A stretch of DNA of 64,000 nt from positions 744,001-808,000 of the forward strand of contig NZ_LIVQ01000002.1 in NCBI RefSeq assembly GCF_001905445.1. Reading direction: 5' to 3'. Source of the DNA: Streptomyces sp. CB00455 (GTDB lineage: Bacteria; Actinomycetota; Actinomycetes; Streptomycetales; Streptomycetaceae). Positions 44,605-52,530 of the stretch are shown here, piece by piece. Position 1 is the first letter of the stretch. Each line of letters opens with the position of its first letter. The notes under the pieces are model-generated. The model ran no database searches, was not told the DNA's origin, and saw only the letters and a program-made list of their open reading frames with translations. The translations under genes were made by a program, and so were the position numbers.

Positions 44605-44955
44605 TGTCCTGTACGTCTGGCGCAAATCAGCACGTTACGGCTTTCAAGCACCTTCGTCCACGAGATGTACAACCAGCAACCACTCCTGCGCGGAGCGGGG
44701 TGTGACACAAAACGCACTCGGGGCGCTGACAGGGATACGGGCTTGTCGCACGAGCCCGTGACGGATGGCGGCCGGGGCCTCTCCTGTGGGGGGTGGCGGC
44801 CTCGGTCGCCCTCCCCTTCCCGGGCCGCTTCGCCCTCGCTCCCACGGGTCCCACAGCTCCCACGACCCTCACGGCGCTCCCCACGTCATCCTTTAGGCTC
44901 ACTTCCGGGTGAAATCCCCTATTGCGTACGACACACCCTGCCTCGCGTAGATAGC
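44605..44955. other. Divergent promoter region, no gene seen
   Basis: About 350 bases between the ECF sigma gene and the OHCU-decarboxylase-like gene. No frame looks coding. It should hold both promoters. Near its right end is CGCGTAG (44944-44950), one half of the nucleoside-regulon palindrome, too weak to call an operator by itself. Confidence 0.5.
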
Positions 44956-45618
44956 GTGGCGGTATACCCGCGCCGCGCCACGAGGAGCCCCCCGCTGTCC
45001 AGCCACCTTCCGGCACAGACCCCCGGGGGCACCACCCCGGTGGCCCCTTCCGGACGAAGTCTGGGCGGGAAGAAGTCCGGGGTCGCCGCCGCCCACTCCC
45101 ACGGCCCCGGGCTCGCGCGCTTCAACGCCCTGTCCCCCGAGGTCGCCCAGGCGGCCCTGTTGCACTGCTGCGGCAGCAGGCGCTGGGCGCACCGAGTGGC
45201 CGCGCACCGCCCCTACCCCGATCCCGGCGCGTTGCTCGCCGCCGCGGACGAGGCTTCGTACGACCTCTCCCAGCAGGACCTCACGGAGGCGCTGGCCTGC
45301 GAGTACTCGGCGGAACTGGCACACGGGGCCTCGTACGCCGCGCTGCTGGCCCTCGACGCGGCCCACGCGGAGTACGAACGCAAATTCGGCCACGCCTTCG
45401 TGATCTGCCTCGACGGGCACCCGCCGGAGGAGCAGGCGGACCAACTGCTGGCCGCCATCCGCCGGCGGATGGGGCACGAGGTGGACGAGGAGCGCTCGAT
45501 CTCCGCGGACGAGCTGCGCCGCGTGGCCCGGGCCCGACTGTGCGACCTGACACATTGGCTGACCACGACAGATGGACCGTCTGGGGCGGAAATCGGGCTA
45601 TTCGCCCCTGCGGGATAG
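44956..45618 (+). CDS. OHCU decarboxylase-like protein lacking catalytic residues
   Basis: Up to 220 residues, containing a domain similar to 2-oxo-4-hydroxy-4-carboxy-5-ureidoimidazoline decarboxylase (uric acid breakdown). LARFNALSPEVAQAALLHCC, WAHRVAAHRPYPDPGALLAA, YERKFGHAFVICLDGHPPEE and ADELRRVARARL all fit the fold. However, the catalytic HPxIG segment is replaced by CEYSAEL and the following S-x-E-Q by SYAALL, so the usual decarboxylation is doubtful. The first 55 residues are disordered-looking; GTG at 44956 or 45040 are both possible starts. It lies 152 nt before sdhC. Best read as an inactive or repurposed paralogue. Confidence 0.75.
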   Translation: MAVYPRRATRSPPLSSHLPAQTPGGTTPVAPSGRSLGGKKSGVAAAHSHGPGLARFNALSPEVAQAALLHCCGSRRWAHRVAAHRPYPDPGALLAAADEASYDLSQQDLTEALACEYSAELAHGASYAALLALDAAHAEYERKFGHAFVICLDGHPPEEQADQLLAAIRRRMGHEVDEERSISADELRRVARARLCDLTHWLTTTDGPSGAEIGLFAPAG

Positions 45619-45770
45619 CCCGTACGAGCCTGTTTGATCACACCGATGGCCCCCGCGCGAAGGAACCGACAAAGCGTCGCTACGATGTCCGGGGCCGGAG
45701 GACCGTACCCGGCCGGGCCCGACCGACAAAGAAGCCGGCTGGCCCCCGCCCCGCTTCCGGAGGGTTTTCC

Positions 45771-46151
45771 GTGCCGGCTGGAACGTTGTACCGCGGCCGG
45801 GAAGGAATGTGGTCCTGGGTGGCTCATCGAGTCACCGGCGTCCTCATCTTCTTCTTCCTGTTCGTACACGTCCTCGACACCGCTCTCGTTCGCGTCTCCC
45901 CCGAGGCGTACGACGATGTCGTGGCTACCTACAAGACTCCGATCGTCGCGCTGCTGGAATACGGCCTCGTGGCCGCCATCCTGTTCCACGCGCTCAACGG
46001 TCTCCGTGTCATCGCCGTGGACTTCTGGTCCAAGGGCCCGCGCCACCAGAAGACGATGCTCTGGTGGGTCGTGGGCATCTGGGTCGTGCTGATGGCCGGG
46101 GCCGTTTACCCCGTACTCAGCCACGCCTACCTTGAACTGTTCGGGAAGTGA
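45771..46151 (+). CDS. sdhC: Succinate dehydrogenase cytochrome b556 subunit
   Basis: A 126-residue membrane anchor with three helices. YRGREGMWSWVAHRVTGVLI opens with the conserved S-W-x-x-H-R-x-T-G motif near the quinone site. The second helix contains LFHALNGLRVIAVD, where the His is the likely haem ligand. It anchors the SdhAB dimer and passes electrons to menaquinone. GTG start, with GGAGGG about 6 nt upstream. First gene of sdhCDAB; the 152-bp leader upstream should hold the operon promoter. Confidence 0.95.
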   Translation: MPAGTLYRGREGMWSWVAHRVTGVLIFFFLFVHVLDTALVRVSPEAYDDVVATYKTPIVALLEYGLVAAILFHALNGLRVIAVDFWSKGPRHQKTMLWWVVGIWVVLMAGAVYPVLSHAYLELFGK

Positions 46152-46156
46152 CGCGC

Positions 46157-46639
46157 ATGTCTTCTGACACTTCTTCCGCCAAGGTCATCGGCGACGTGGA
46201 GGCCGTGAGCCCCTACGGCGTCGACAGCCCGGCGCCGTACATCGAGGCCCCGCGCAAGCGCACCGGCAAGACGCCGCGTTCGACCCGTGGCAACTTCGAG
46301 ATGGCCGCATGGCTTTTCATGCGCCTGTCGGGCATCGTGCTCGTCGTCCTCGTCATCGGCCACCTGCTGATCCAGCTGGTGCTCGACGGCGGCGTCTCCA
46401 AGATCGGCTTCGCCTTCGTGGCGGGCCGCTGGGCGTCCCCGTTCTGGCAGGTCTGGGACCTGCTGATGCTGTGGCTGGCCATGCTGCACGGCTCCAACGG
46501 TCTGCGTACCGTCATCAACGACTACGCGGAGCGCGCCGGCACGCGGCTGTGGCTGAAGGGCCTGCTCTACACCGCCACGGTGTTCACCATCCTTCTGGGC
46601 ACGCTGGTGATCTTCACCTTCGACCCGAACATCCGCTAG
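46157..46639 (+). CDS. sdhD: Succinate dehydrogenase hydrophobic membrane anchor
   Basis: A 160-residue second membrane anchor. A 45-residue hydrophilic start is followed by three helices: FEMAAWLFMRLSGIVLVVLV, then a stretch with LMLWLAMLHGSNGLRTVIND (likely haem-ligand His), and LYTATVFTILLGTLVIFTF. The ATG has GGAAG 8 nt upstream; a GTG three codons earlier would overlap the sdhC stop (GTGA) and is the alternative. Coupled to sdhC and 23 nt before sdhA. Confidence 0.94.
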   Translation: MSSDTSSAKVIGDVEAVSPYGVDSPAPYIEAPRKRTGKTPRSTRGNFEMAAWLFMRLSGIVLVVLVIGHLLIQLVLDGGVSKIGFAFVAGRWASPFWQVWDLLMLWLAMLHGSNGLRTVINDYAERAGTRLWLKGLLYTATVFTILLGTLVIFTFDPNIR

Positions 46640-46662
46640 GCAACGGGGCTGAGGCGAAACCA

Positions 46663-48417
46663 ATGAAGATCCACAAGTACGACACCGTCATCGTCGGCGC
46701 GGGCGGCGCGGGCATGCGCGCCGCCATCGAGTCGACGAAGCGCAGCCGCACCGCGGTGCTGACGAAGCTCTACCCCACCCGCTCCCACACGGGCGCCGCG
46801 CAGGGCGGCATGGCCGCCGCGCTCGCCAACGTGGAGGAGGACAACTGGGAGTGGCACACCTTCGACACGGTCAAGGGCGGTGACTACCTGGTCGACCAGG
46901 ACGCCGCCGAGATCCTGGCGAAGGAGGCCATCGACGCCGTCCTCGACCTGGAGAAGATGGGCCTGCCGTTCAACCGCACCCCGGACGGCACCATCGACCA
47001 GCGCCGCTTCGGCGGGCACTCGCGCAACCACGGCGAGGCGCCGGTCCGCCGGTCCTGCTACGCCGCGGACCGCACGGGCCACATGATCCTCCAGACGCTG
47101 TACCAGAACTGCGTCAAGGAGGGCGTGGAGTTCTTCAACGAGTTCTACGTCCTGGACCAGCTGCTGGTCGAGGAGGACGGTGTCAAGAAGTCGGCCGGTG
47201 TGGTCGCGTACGAGCTCGCCACCGGCGAGATCCACGTGTTCCACGCGAAGTCCGTCATCTACGCCTCCGGCGGCACCGGCAAGTTCTTCAAGGTGACCTC
47301 CAACGCGCACACCCTCACGGGTGACGGCCAGGCGGCCTGCTACCGCCGCGGCCTGCCGCTGGAGGACATGGAGTTCTTCCAGTTCCACCCGACGGGCATC
47401 TGGCGCATGGGCATCCTGCTGACGGAGGGCGCCCGCGGTGAGGGCGGCATCCTGCGCAACAAGGACGGCGAGCGCTTCATGGAGAAGTACGCGCCGGTCA
47501 TGAAGGACCTCGCCTCCCGTGACGTCGTCTCGCGCTCCATCTACACCGAGATCCGCGAAGGCCGCGGCTGCGGCCCGGCCGGCGACCACGTGTACCTGGA
47601 CCTGACGCACCTCCCGCCGGAGCAGCTCGACGCCAAGCTCCCGGACATCACGGAGTTCGCGCGCACGTACCTCGGTATCGAGCCCTACACGGACCCGATC
47701 CCGATCCAGCCCACCGCGCACTACGCCATGGGCGGCATCCCGACGAACGTCGAGGGTGAGGTCCTCAGCGACAACACCACCGTCGTCCCGGGCCTGTACG
47801 CGGCCGGCGAGGTCGCGTGCGTGTCGGTGCACGGCGCGAACCGCCTGGGCACCAACTCGCTGCTGGACATCAATGTCTTCGGCAAGCGCTCGGGCATCGC
47901 GGCCGCGGCCTACGCCCACGCCAACGACTACGTCGAGCTGCCGGAGAACCCCGCGCAGCAGGTCATCGACCTCGTCGAGCAGCTGCGCAACTCCACGGGC
48001 AACGAGCGGGTCGCGGACCTGCGTCTGGAGCTCCAGGAGACGATGGACGCCTGCGTGATGGTGTTCCGCACCGAGCAGACCATCAAGACCGCGGTCGAGA
48101 AGATCGCGGAGCTGCGCGAGCGCTACAAGAACGTGTCCGTCCAGGACAAGGGCAAGCGCTTCAACACGGACCTGCTGGAGGCCATCGAGCTGGGCAACCT
48201 GCTCGACCTGGCCGAGGTGATGGCCGTGTCCGCGCTGGCGCGCAAGGAGTCCCGCGGCGGTCACTACCGCGAGGACTACCCGAACCGCGACGACGTCAAC
48301 TTCATGCGCCACACCATGGCGTACCGCGAGGTCGGCGCCGACGGCAAGGACTCCGTTCGGCTGGACTACAAGCCCGTCGTCGTCACCCGCTACCAGCCGA
48401 TGGAGCGTAAGTACTGA
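46663..48417 (+). CDS. sdhA: Succinate dehydrogenase flavoprotein subunit
   Basis: A 584-residue catalytic subunit oxidising succinate to fumarate. The N-terminal dinucleotide fold VIVGAGGAGMRAA binds FAD. His42 in TRSHTGAAQGG is the covalent FAD attachment site. Active-site residues are in FHPTGIWRMGIL and the catalytic Arg region in TEGARGEGGIL; the second FAD contact is HGANRLGTNSLLD. Length is normal for the family. The stop overlaps the sdhB start by one base. Confidence 0.97.
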   Translation: MKIHKYDTVIVGAGGAGMRAAIESTKRSRTAVLTKLYPTRSHTGAAQGGMAAALANVEEDNWEWHTFDTVKGGDYLVDQDAAEILAKEAIDAVLDLEKMGLPFNRTPDGTIDQRRFGGHSRNHGEAPVRRSCYAADRTGHMILQTLYQNCVKEGVEFFNEFYVLDQLLVEEDGVKKSAGVVAYELATGEIHVFHAKSVIYASGGTGKFFKVTSNAHTLTGDGQAACYRRGLPLEDMEFFQFHPTGIWRMGILLTEGARGEGGILRNKDGERFMEKYAPVMKDLASRDVVSRSIYTEIREGRGCGPAGDHVYLDLTHLPPEQLDAKLPDITEFARTYLGIEPYTDPIPIQPTAHYAMGGIPTNVEGEVLSDNTTVVPGLYAAGEVACVSVHGANRLGTNSLLDINVFGKRSGIAAAAYAHANDYVELPENPAQQVIDLVEQLRNSTGNERVADLRLELQETMDACVMVFRTEQTIKTAVEKIAELRERYKNVSVQDKGKRFNTDLLEAIELGNLLDLAEVMAVSALARKESRGGHYREDYPNRDDVNFMRHTMAYREVGADGKDSVRLDYKPVVVTRYQPMERKY

Positions 48418-49184
48418 TGGCCACCCCGACCATGTCCAAGACGGACCAGATGGAGGCCGCGGCCGCGGCCTCGCCCTTCATCACGGTCACGTTCCGGATC
48501 CGCCGCTACAACCCCGAGATCTCGGACGAGGCGCAGTGGCAGGACTTCCAGATCGAGATCGACCCGAAGGAGCGCGTGCTCGACGGTCTCCACAAGATCA
48601 AGTGGGACCTCGACGGCACGCTGACCTTCCGCCGCTCGTGCGCGCACGGCATCTGCGGCTCCGACGCGATGCGGATCAACGGCAAGAACAGGCTCGCCTG
48701 CAAGACGCTGATCAAGGACATCAACCCGGAGAAGCCGATCACCGTCGAGGCCATCAAGGGCCTCACGGTGATGAAGGACCTCGTGGTCGACATGGAGCCC
48801 TTCTTCCAGGCGTACCGCGACGTCATGCCGTTCCTGGTCACCACGGGCAACGAGCCGACGCGTGAGCGCCTGCAGTCCGCCGAGGACCGCGAGCGCTTCG
48901 ACGACACCACCAAGTGCATCCTGTGCGCCGCGTGCACGTCCTCGTGCCCGGTGTTCTGGAACGACGGCCAGTACTTCGGCCCGGCAGCGATCGTCAACGC
49001 GCACCGCTTCATCTTCGACTCGCGCGACGAGGCCGGCGAGCAGCGGCTGGAGATCCTGAACGACAAGGACGGCGTGTGGCGCTGCCGCACGACCTTCAAC
49101 TGCACCGACGCGTGCCCGCGCGGCATCGAGGTCACGAAGGCGATCCAGGAAGTCAAGCGTGCGCTGATCACGCGCCGTTTCTGA
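48417..49184 (+). CDS. sdhB: Succinate dehydrogenase iron-sulfur subunit
   Basis: A 255-residue electron-transfer subunit. The [2Fe-2S] cluster ligands are in RRSCAHGICGSDAM and the later KNRLACKT. The [4Fe-4S] and [3Fe-4S] clusters use CILCAACTSSCP and CRTTFNCTDACPRG. It carries electrons from SdhA to the quinone site. ATG overlaps the sdhA stop (TGATG). Last gene of the operon, with a strong terminator after it. The N-terminal 20 residues (Ala-rich) precede the ferredoxin fold. Confidence 0.97.
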   Translation: MATPTMSKTDQMEAAAAASPFITVTFRIRRYNPEISDEAQWQDFQIEIDPKERVLDGLHKIKWDLDGTLTFRRSCAHGICGSDAMRINGKNRLACKTLIKDINPEKPITVEAIKGLTVMKDLVVDMEPFFQAYRDVMPFLVTTGNEPTRERLQSAEDRERFDDTTKCILCAACTSSCPVFWNDGQYFGPAAIVNAHRFIFDSRDEAGEQRLEILNDKDGVWRCRTTFNCTDACPRGIEVTKAIQEVKRALITRRF

Positions 49185-49210
49185 CGTCCCGGCACACCCG
49201 CGATCCGCTC

Positions 49211-49252
49211 GCGTGAGGCCCGTATCCCGTGCAAGGGGTACGGGCCTCACGC
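49211..49252 (+). terminator. Terminator of the sdh operon
   Basis: GCGTGAGGCCCGTA and TACGGGCCTCACGC are perfect 14-bp arms with a 14-nt loop, 26 nt after the sdhB stop. Confidence 0.9.
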
Positions 49253-49375
49253 GTACCCGGGGGGCCCGGCGTCGCCAAGGCCCTTACGCGCAGGGGCAGT
49301 CACCGCACCGCTCGCGCGGGCGCGGCCGGGCGACCGGGGTACGAAGCGGCGGGGCGCTGTGGTTGGATCGGCCAT

Positions 49376-49924
49376 ATGAGTGAGCAGCAGCCGAATCCTT
49401 ACGCGGGCGACCCCAGCCAGGGCGCTCCGCCCCACATCCCGGCCCAGGGGGACAACAGGTGGGGCCCGGGTGAGGCCGGTTACGGCTATCCGCAGCCCTA
49501 CCCGGCGGCCCCGCCCTACCAGCCGACGGTGGGCGCCGGCATGCCGGCCCCCGGCCCCTACCCGGCCGCCCCCGCGGGTGGCGGCGGGAGCCTGTCGCTC
49601 GGCGACATCACGATCGCGGGCGACCAGATCATCACTCCCTCGGGCACGATGCCGCTCAGGGGCGCGATGTGGAACGCGACCGACCTCTCGCGCACCGAGG
49701 AGAAGATCCCGGCGCACGCGATCGTGCTCGCGGTCATCTTCTTCCTCTTCTGCCTGCTGGGGCTGCTGTTCCTCCTGATGAAGGAGAAGAAGACCACGGG
49801 CTACATTCAGATCACGGTCACCAGCGGCGGCCGCCACCACTCCTCGATGCTCCCGGCGACGGACGCGGGCTCGTACGCGCGGGTGATGGCCCAGGTCAAC
49901 TACGCCCGCGCGCTCAGCGTCTGA
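49376..49924 (+). CDS. Single-pass membrane protein with Pro/Tyr/Gly-rich tail
   Basis: A 182-residue protein. The first 75 residues are Pro/Gly/Tyr/Gln-rich and disordered (SEQQPNPYAGD onward). A conserved-looking core SLGDITIAGDQIITPSGTMP follows, then one membrane helix (AIVLAVIFFLFCLLGLLFLL) and a short basic domain (MKEKKTTGYIQITVTSGGRH) that would face the cytoplasm or the wall. The family is common in streptomycetes but functionally undescribed as far as I know. ATG start chosen because the sequence becomes ordered right after it. Monocistronic. Confidence 0.82.
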   Translation: MSEQQPNPYAGDPSQGAPPHIPAQGDNRWGPGEAGYGYPQPYPAAPPYQPTVGAGMPAPGPYPAAPAGGGGSLSLGDITIAGDQIITPSGTMPLRGAMWNATDLSRTEEKIPAHAIVLAVIFFLFCLLGLLFLLMKEKKTTGYIQITVTSGGRHHSSMLPATDAGSYARVMAQVNYARALSV

Positions 49925-50077
49925 GGTCTCCTCACGCACGGCCGGCTTCGGAGGCGGGGAGCCGGCCGCTCGGGGTCCGGGCCGGCGCCGGGCCCGGGGC
50001 CGGACAGGTGCCGCCCCGGATCGCCGCACGGGCGGGGGGACCTGGACAGCGGTCGCGCCCTGATCGATAGTGCGCGC

Positions 50078-50470
50078 ATGGCTTCTCTCCTACGACACCT
50101 CACCGTCGACTGCTCCGACGCCCACGGCCTGGCGCAGTTCTGGGCCGCCGTCCTGGACGGCTCGCTCGCCTCCGACGACTTCCCCGGCGATCCGGAGGCG
50201 ACGGTGAAGGCACCGGGCGCGGACCTGCTCTTCGTGACGGTGCCCGACACCAAGGCGGGGAAGAACCGGCTGCATCTGGACCTGCAGCCGCAGGACCGCA
50301 CCCGCGACGAAGAGGTGCAGCGCCTCCTGGCCCTGGGTGCCACCGTGACCGGCGACCACCGCAGGCCCGACGGGTCCGGCTGGGTCACCCTGGCCGACCC
50401 GGAGGGCAACGAGTTCTGCGTGGAACGGAGCGCCGCCGAGCGCGAGCGGACCGCCCCCGTCCCCGAGTGA
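50078..50470 (+). CDS. VOC-superfamily (glyoxalase-like) protein
   Basis: A 130-residue single vicinal-oxygen-chelate domain: LLRHLTVDCSDAHGLAQFWAAVL begins the first beta-alpha-beta-beta-beta unit. KNRLHLDLQPQDRTRDEEV and LADPEGNEFCVE supply the His and Glu found at the metal site of the second unit. Members are dioxygenases, isomerases or resistance proteins; the exact role is unknown. ATG start. It ends 122 nt before a long hairpin that separates it from the TetR-regulated genes. Confidence 0.85.
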   Translation: MASLLRHLTVDCSDAHGLAQFWAAVLDGSLASDDFPGDPEATVKAPGADLLFVTVPDTKAGKNRLHLDLQPQDRTRDEEVQRLLALGATVTGDHRRPDGSGWVTLADPEGNEFCVERSAAERERTAPVPE

Positions 50471-50592
50471 CCGCCTCCCGGCCCCCACGTCCCCGGGCGG
50501 CGCCCCCCTCCCCGTGGGCCTACGCCGGGGCCCTGTGGGTGGAGCCGCGCCCAGCCCCATAGACCCGGCCCCCTGGACCCGGCCCCAGACGC

Positions 50593-50646
50593 AGCCAATG
50601 GCCGCTGCCGCATCCCCTCGTGGGGACGCGGCAGCGGCCATTGGCT
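50593..50646. terminator. Long 25-bp hairpin terminator
   Basis: Arms of 25 bp with a single A/C mismatch around the tetraloop TCGT, the longest hairpin in the window. It ends on the first base of the first TTGAACATGTTCAA operator, insulating the TetR operon from the VOC gene. Confidence 0.88.
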
Positions 50647-50659
50647 TGAACATGTTCAA
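50646..50659. promoter_or_regulatory. TTGAACATGTTCAA operator, copy 1
   Basis: Perfect 14-bp palindrome. An identical copy lies 46 bp downstream. Both precede a three-gene unit ending in a TetR-type regulator gene, the probable binding protein. Confidence 0.75.
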
Positions 50660-50691
50660 AAGAAGCCCTACAGTCATCTCCGTCAGCAGTA

Positions 50692-50705
50692 TTGAACATG
50701 TTCAA
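50692..50705. promoter_or_regulatory. TTGAACATGTTCAA operator, copy 2
   Basis: Second perfect copy, 14 nt before the ATG of the first gene of the unit. The two copies bracket the likely promoter. Confidence 0.75.
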
Positions 50706-50719
50706 AGGGGTTGGGGACA

Positions 50720-51124
50720 ATGGATCTCACCGTGGTCGCGTACGTCATCTACCTGCTCATCAGCATCGGACTCACCGTCTGGGTCGCCCGCACGCTCAGC
50801 CGCAACGGACGCGTCTTCATCGGCGATGTCCTCCAGGGGAACGAGAAGCTCGCGGACGCCGTCAACCAGCTCCTCGTGGTCGGCTTCTACCTCGTGAACA
50901 TCGGCTTCGTGACCCTCTACCTCCGCTCGGGCGAGGAGATCGTCCAGGCCCGTGACCTCTTCGAGGCGCTGTCGGTCAAGCTCGGTGTCGTCCTGCTGGT
51001 CCTCGGGGTCATGCACCTGGGGAACGTCTGGGTGCTGAACAAGATGCGCCGCCGGGGAATCATGGAGCGCCAGCAGACTCCGCCGCTCGCCCCGCAGGGG
51101 TGGACGGCTCCGGCCGGGGCCTGA
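50720..51124 (+). CDS. Small integral membrane protein in a TetR operon
   Basis: A 134-residue protein with three predicted helices (TVVAYVIYLLISIGLTVWVA, then NQLLVVGFYLVNIGFVTLYL, then KLGVVLLVLGVMHLGNVWVL) and a short Pro/Gln-rich tail. No family recognised beyond membrane protein. ATG chosen; a TTG three codons upstream is weaker. It lies directly behind twin TTGAACATGTTCAA operators and 4 nt before the DCC-family gene, so it is the first gene of a regulated three-gene unit. Confidence 0.85.
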   Translation: MDLTVVAYVIYLLISIGLTVWVARTLSRNGRVFIGDVLQGNEKLADAVNQLLVVGFYLVNIGFVTLYLRSGEEIVQARDLFEALSVKLGVVLLVLGVMHLGNVWVLNKMRRRGIMERQQTPPLAPQGWTAPAGA

Positions 51125-51128
51125 TCCC

Positions 51129-51554
51129 ATGGGCCCCTCGGGAGCGGTCCGCTCGCTGACCGTGCTCTACGACGCCGACTGCCCGCTCTGCGTGCACGTC
51201 CGGCACTGGCTGATCGCACAGCCGTCGCTGGTCCCGCTGGTCCTGGTCCCCGCCGCGTCGGCGGAGGCACGGCGGCGCTTCCCCCGGCTCGACCACGCCT
51301 CGACGCTCAGGGAGATCACCGTCGTCGGGGATTCGGGGCAGGTGTGGTCCGGGACCGACGCCTTCGTCGTCTGCCTGTGGGCGCTGGCCGAGCACCGGCC
51401 GAAGGCCAACTGGCTGGCGACGGCCGCCGGCCGGCCTTTCGCCCGGGCGGCCATGTACACGGCCTCGAAGTGGCGGGCGGCGGTACGGACCGGGGACCGG
51501 CCGTCACAGGAGGAGGAAGCGGCCTGTGACGACCACTGCTCCGTCCCCCGATAG
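51129..51554 (+). CDS. DCC-family thiol-disulfide oxidoreductase-like protein (DUF393)
   Basis: A 141-residue DUF393 protein. The diagnostic motif is LYDADCPLCVHVRHWL, with a CxxC pair like thioredoxin, then WSGTDAFVVCLWAL typical of the family. It is predicted to handle thiols or disulphides, but no substrate is known. An acidic tail with two more Cys (CDDHC) is unusual. ATG start 4 nt after the preceding stop; 11 nt before the TetR gene. Confidence 0.88.
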   Translation: MGPSGAVRSLTVLYDADCPLCVHVRHWLIAQPSLVPLVLVPAASAEARRRFPRLDHASTLREITVVGDSGQVWSGTDAFVVCLWALAEHRPKANWLATAAGRPFARAAMYTASKWRAAVRTGDRPSQEEEAACDDHCSVPR

Positions 51555-51565
51555 GCTCATCCATC

Positions 51566-52318
51566 GTGACTGATCAGAAGGCTCCCAAGAGCGAGCAGAC
51601 CCGCACGCTCATCCTCGAAACCGCGCTCCGGCTCTTTCAGGAGCGCGGTTTCGACAAGACGACCATGCGGGGGATCGCGAAGGAGGCCGGTGTCTCGGTC
51701 GGCAACGCCTACTACTACTTCGAATCGAAGGAACACCTGGTCCAGGGCTTCTACGACCGGATCGGCGCCGCCCACCAGGCGGCCGTCCGGCCCATCCTGG
51801 ACGACGAGACCGATCTGCAGAAGCGCCTCGCGGGCGTTTTGACGAGCTGGATGGACATCGCCGCTCCCTACCACGAGTTCGCCTCGCAGTTCTTCAAGAA
51901 CGCGGCGGACCCCGAGAGCCCGCTCAGCCCCTTCTCCCCGGAGTCCGAGCCCGCGCGGCGGGCGGCGATCGCCATCCACCGCGAGGTGCTCGCCGGGGCC
52001 AGGACGAAGGTGCCGGCCGAGCTGGCCGACGTGCTGCCGGAGCTGATGTGGCTCTCCCAGATGGGTCTGGTCCTGTACTGGGTCTTCGACCGGTCGCCGA
52101 ACAGCGAGAAGACCCGGCGGCTGGCGGAGCGCGGTGCGCAGCTGACGACGCGGGGCATCGTGCTGGCCCGGTTCCGGGTGCTGCGGCCGCTGGTGCGCGA
52201 AGTGCACGAACTGTTCGCGGACTTCCTGCCCGGCATGGCGCAGACGGCCACGGCGGGTGCCCGCAAGCGCGCTTCGGACCCGGACGACGGGCCCGGCACG
52301 GACCCGCTCCCCGCGTAG
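51566..52318 (+). CDS. TetR-family transcriptional regulator
   Basis: A 250-residue TetR regulator. The DNA-binding domain is at residues 10-60 (TRTLILETALRLFQERGFDK, then TMRGIAKEAGVSVGNAYYYF), followed by a long helical ligand-binding domain. It probably binds the two TTGAACATGTTCAA palindromes upstream of its own operon and represses it until an unknown ligand binds. GTG start (VTDQKAPK), 11 nt after the DCC gene. The C-terminal 25 residues are disordered. Confidence 0.9.
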   Translation: MTDQKAPKSEQTRTLILETALRLFQERGFDKTTMRGIAKEAGVSVGNAYYYFESKEHLVQGFYDRIGAAHQAAVRPILDDETDLQKRLAGVLTSWMDIAAPYHEFASQFFKNAADPESPLSPFSPESEPARRAAIAIHREVLAGARTKVPAELADVLPELMWLSQMGLVLYWVFDRSPNSEKTRRLAERGAQLTTRGIVLARFRVLRPLVREVHELFADFLPGMAQTATAGARKRASDPDDGPGTDPLPA

Positions 52319-52530
52319 GGAGCCGGCGCCGACGAGGGGCGCGAGGGAGTGGTCCGCGCCTCGTACGGCTTCTCGGCCACCGCGCCGCCGGGCGTCGGCC
52401 CACTGGGCGCCCCGCCGCCGGCCGCCGCGCCGCTGGGCGCCGGGCAGGAGGACCGCATCCCTGGACCCCGCCCCTGTACGGCTGATGGCGACGTCCCGTG
52501 CGCATCCGGGTCGTTGCCGCTTCGATGCGT

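Noticed and set aside
44944..44950. CGCGTAG half-site before the OHCU-decarboxylase-like gene, considered as a sixth regulon operator
   Set aside because: Only one half of the palindrome is present; seven bases is too little in GC-rich DNA.
46636..48312. 558-codon minus-strand frame opposite sdhA
   Set aside because: Antisense of a highly conserved enzyme gene.
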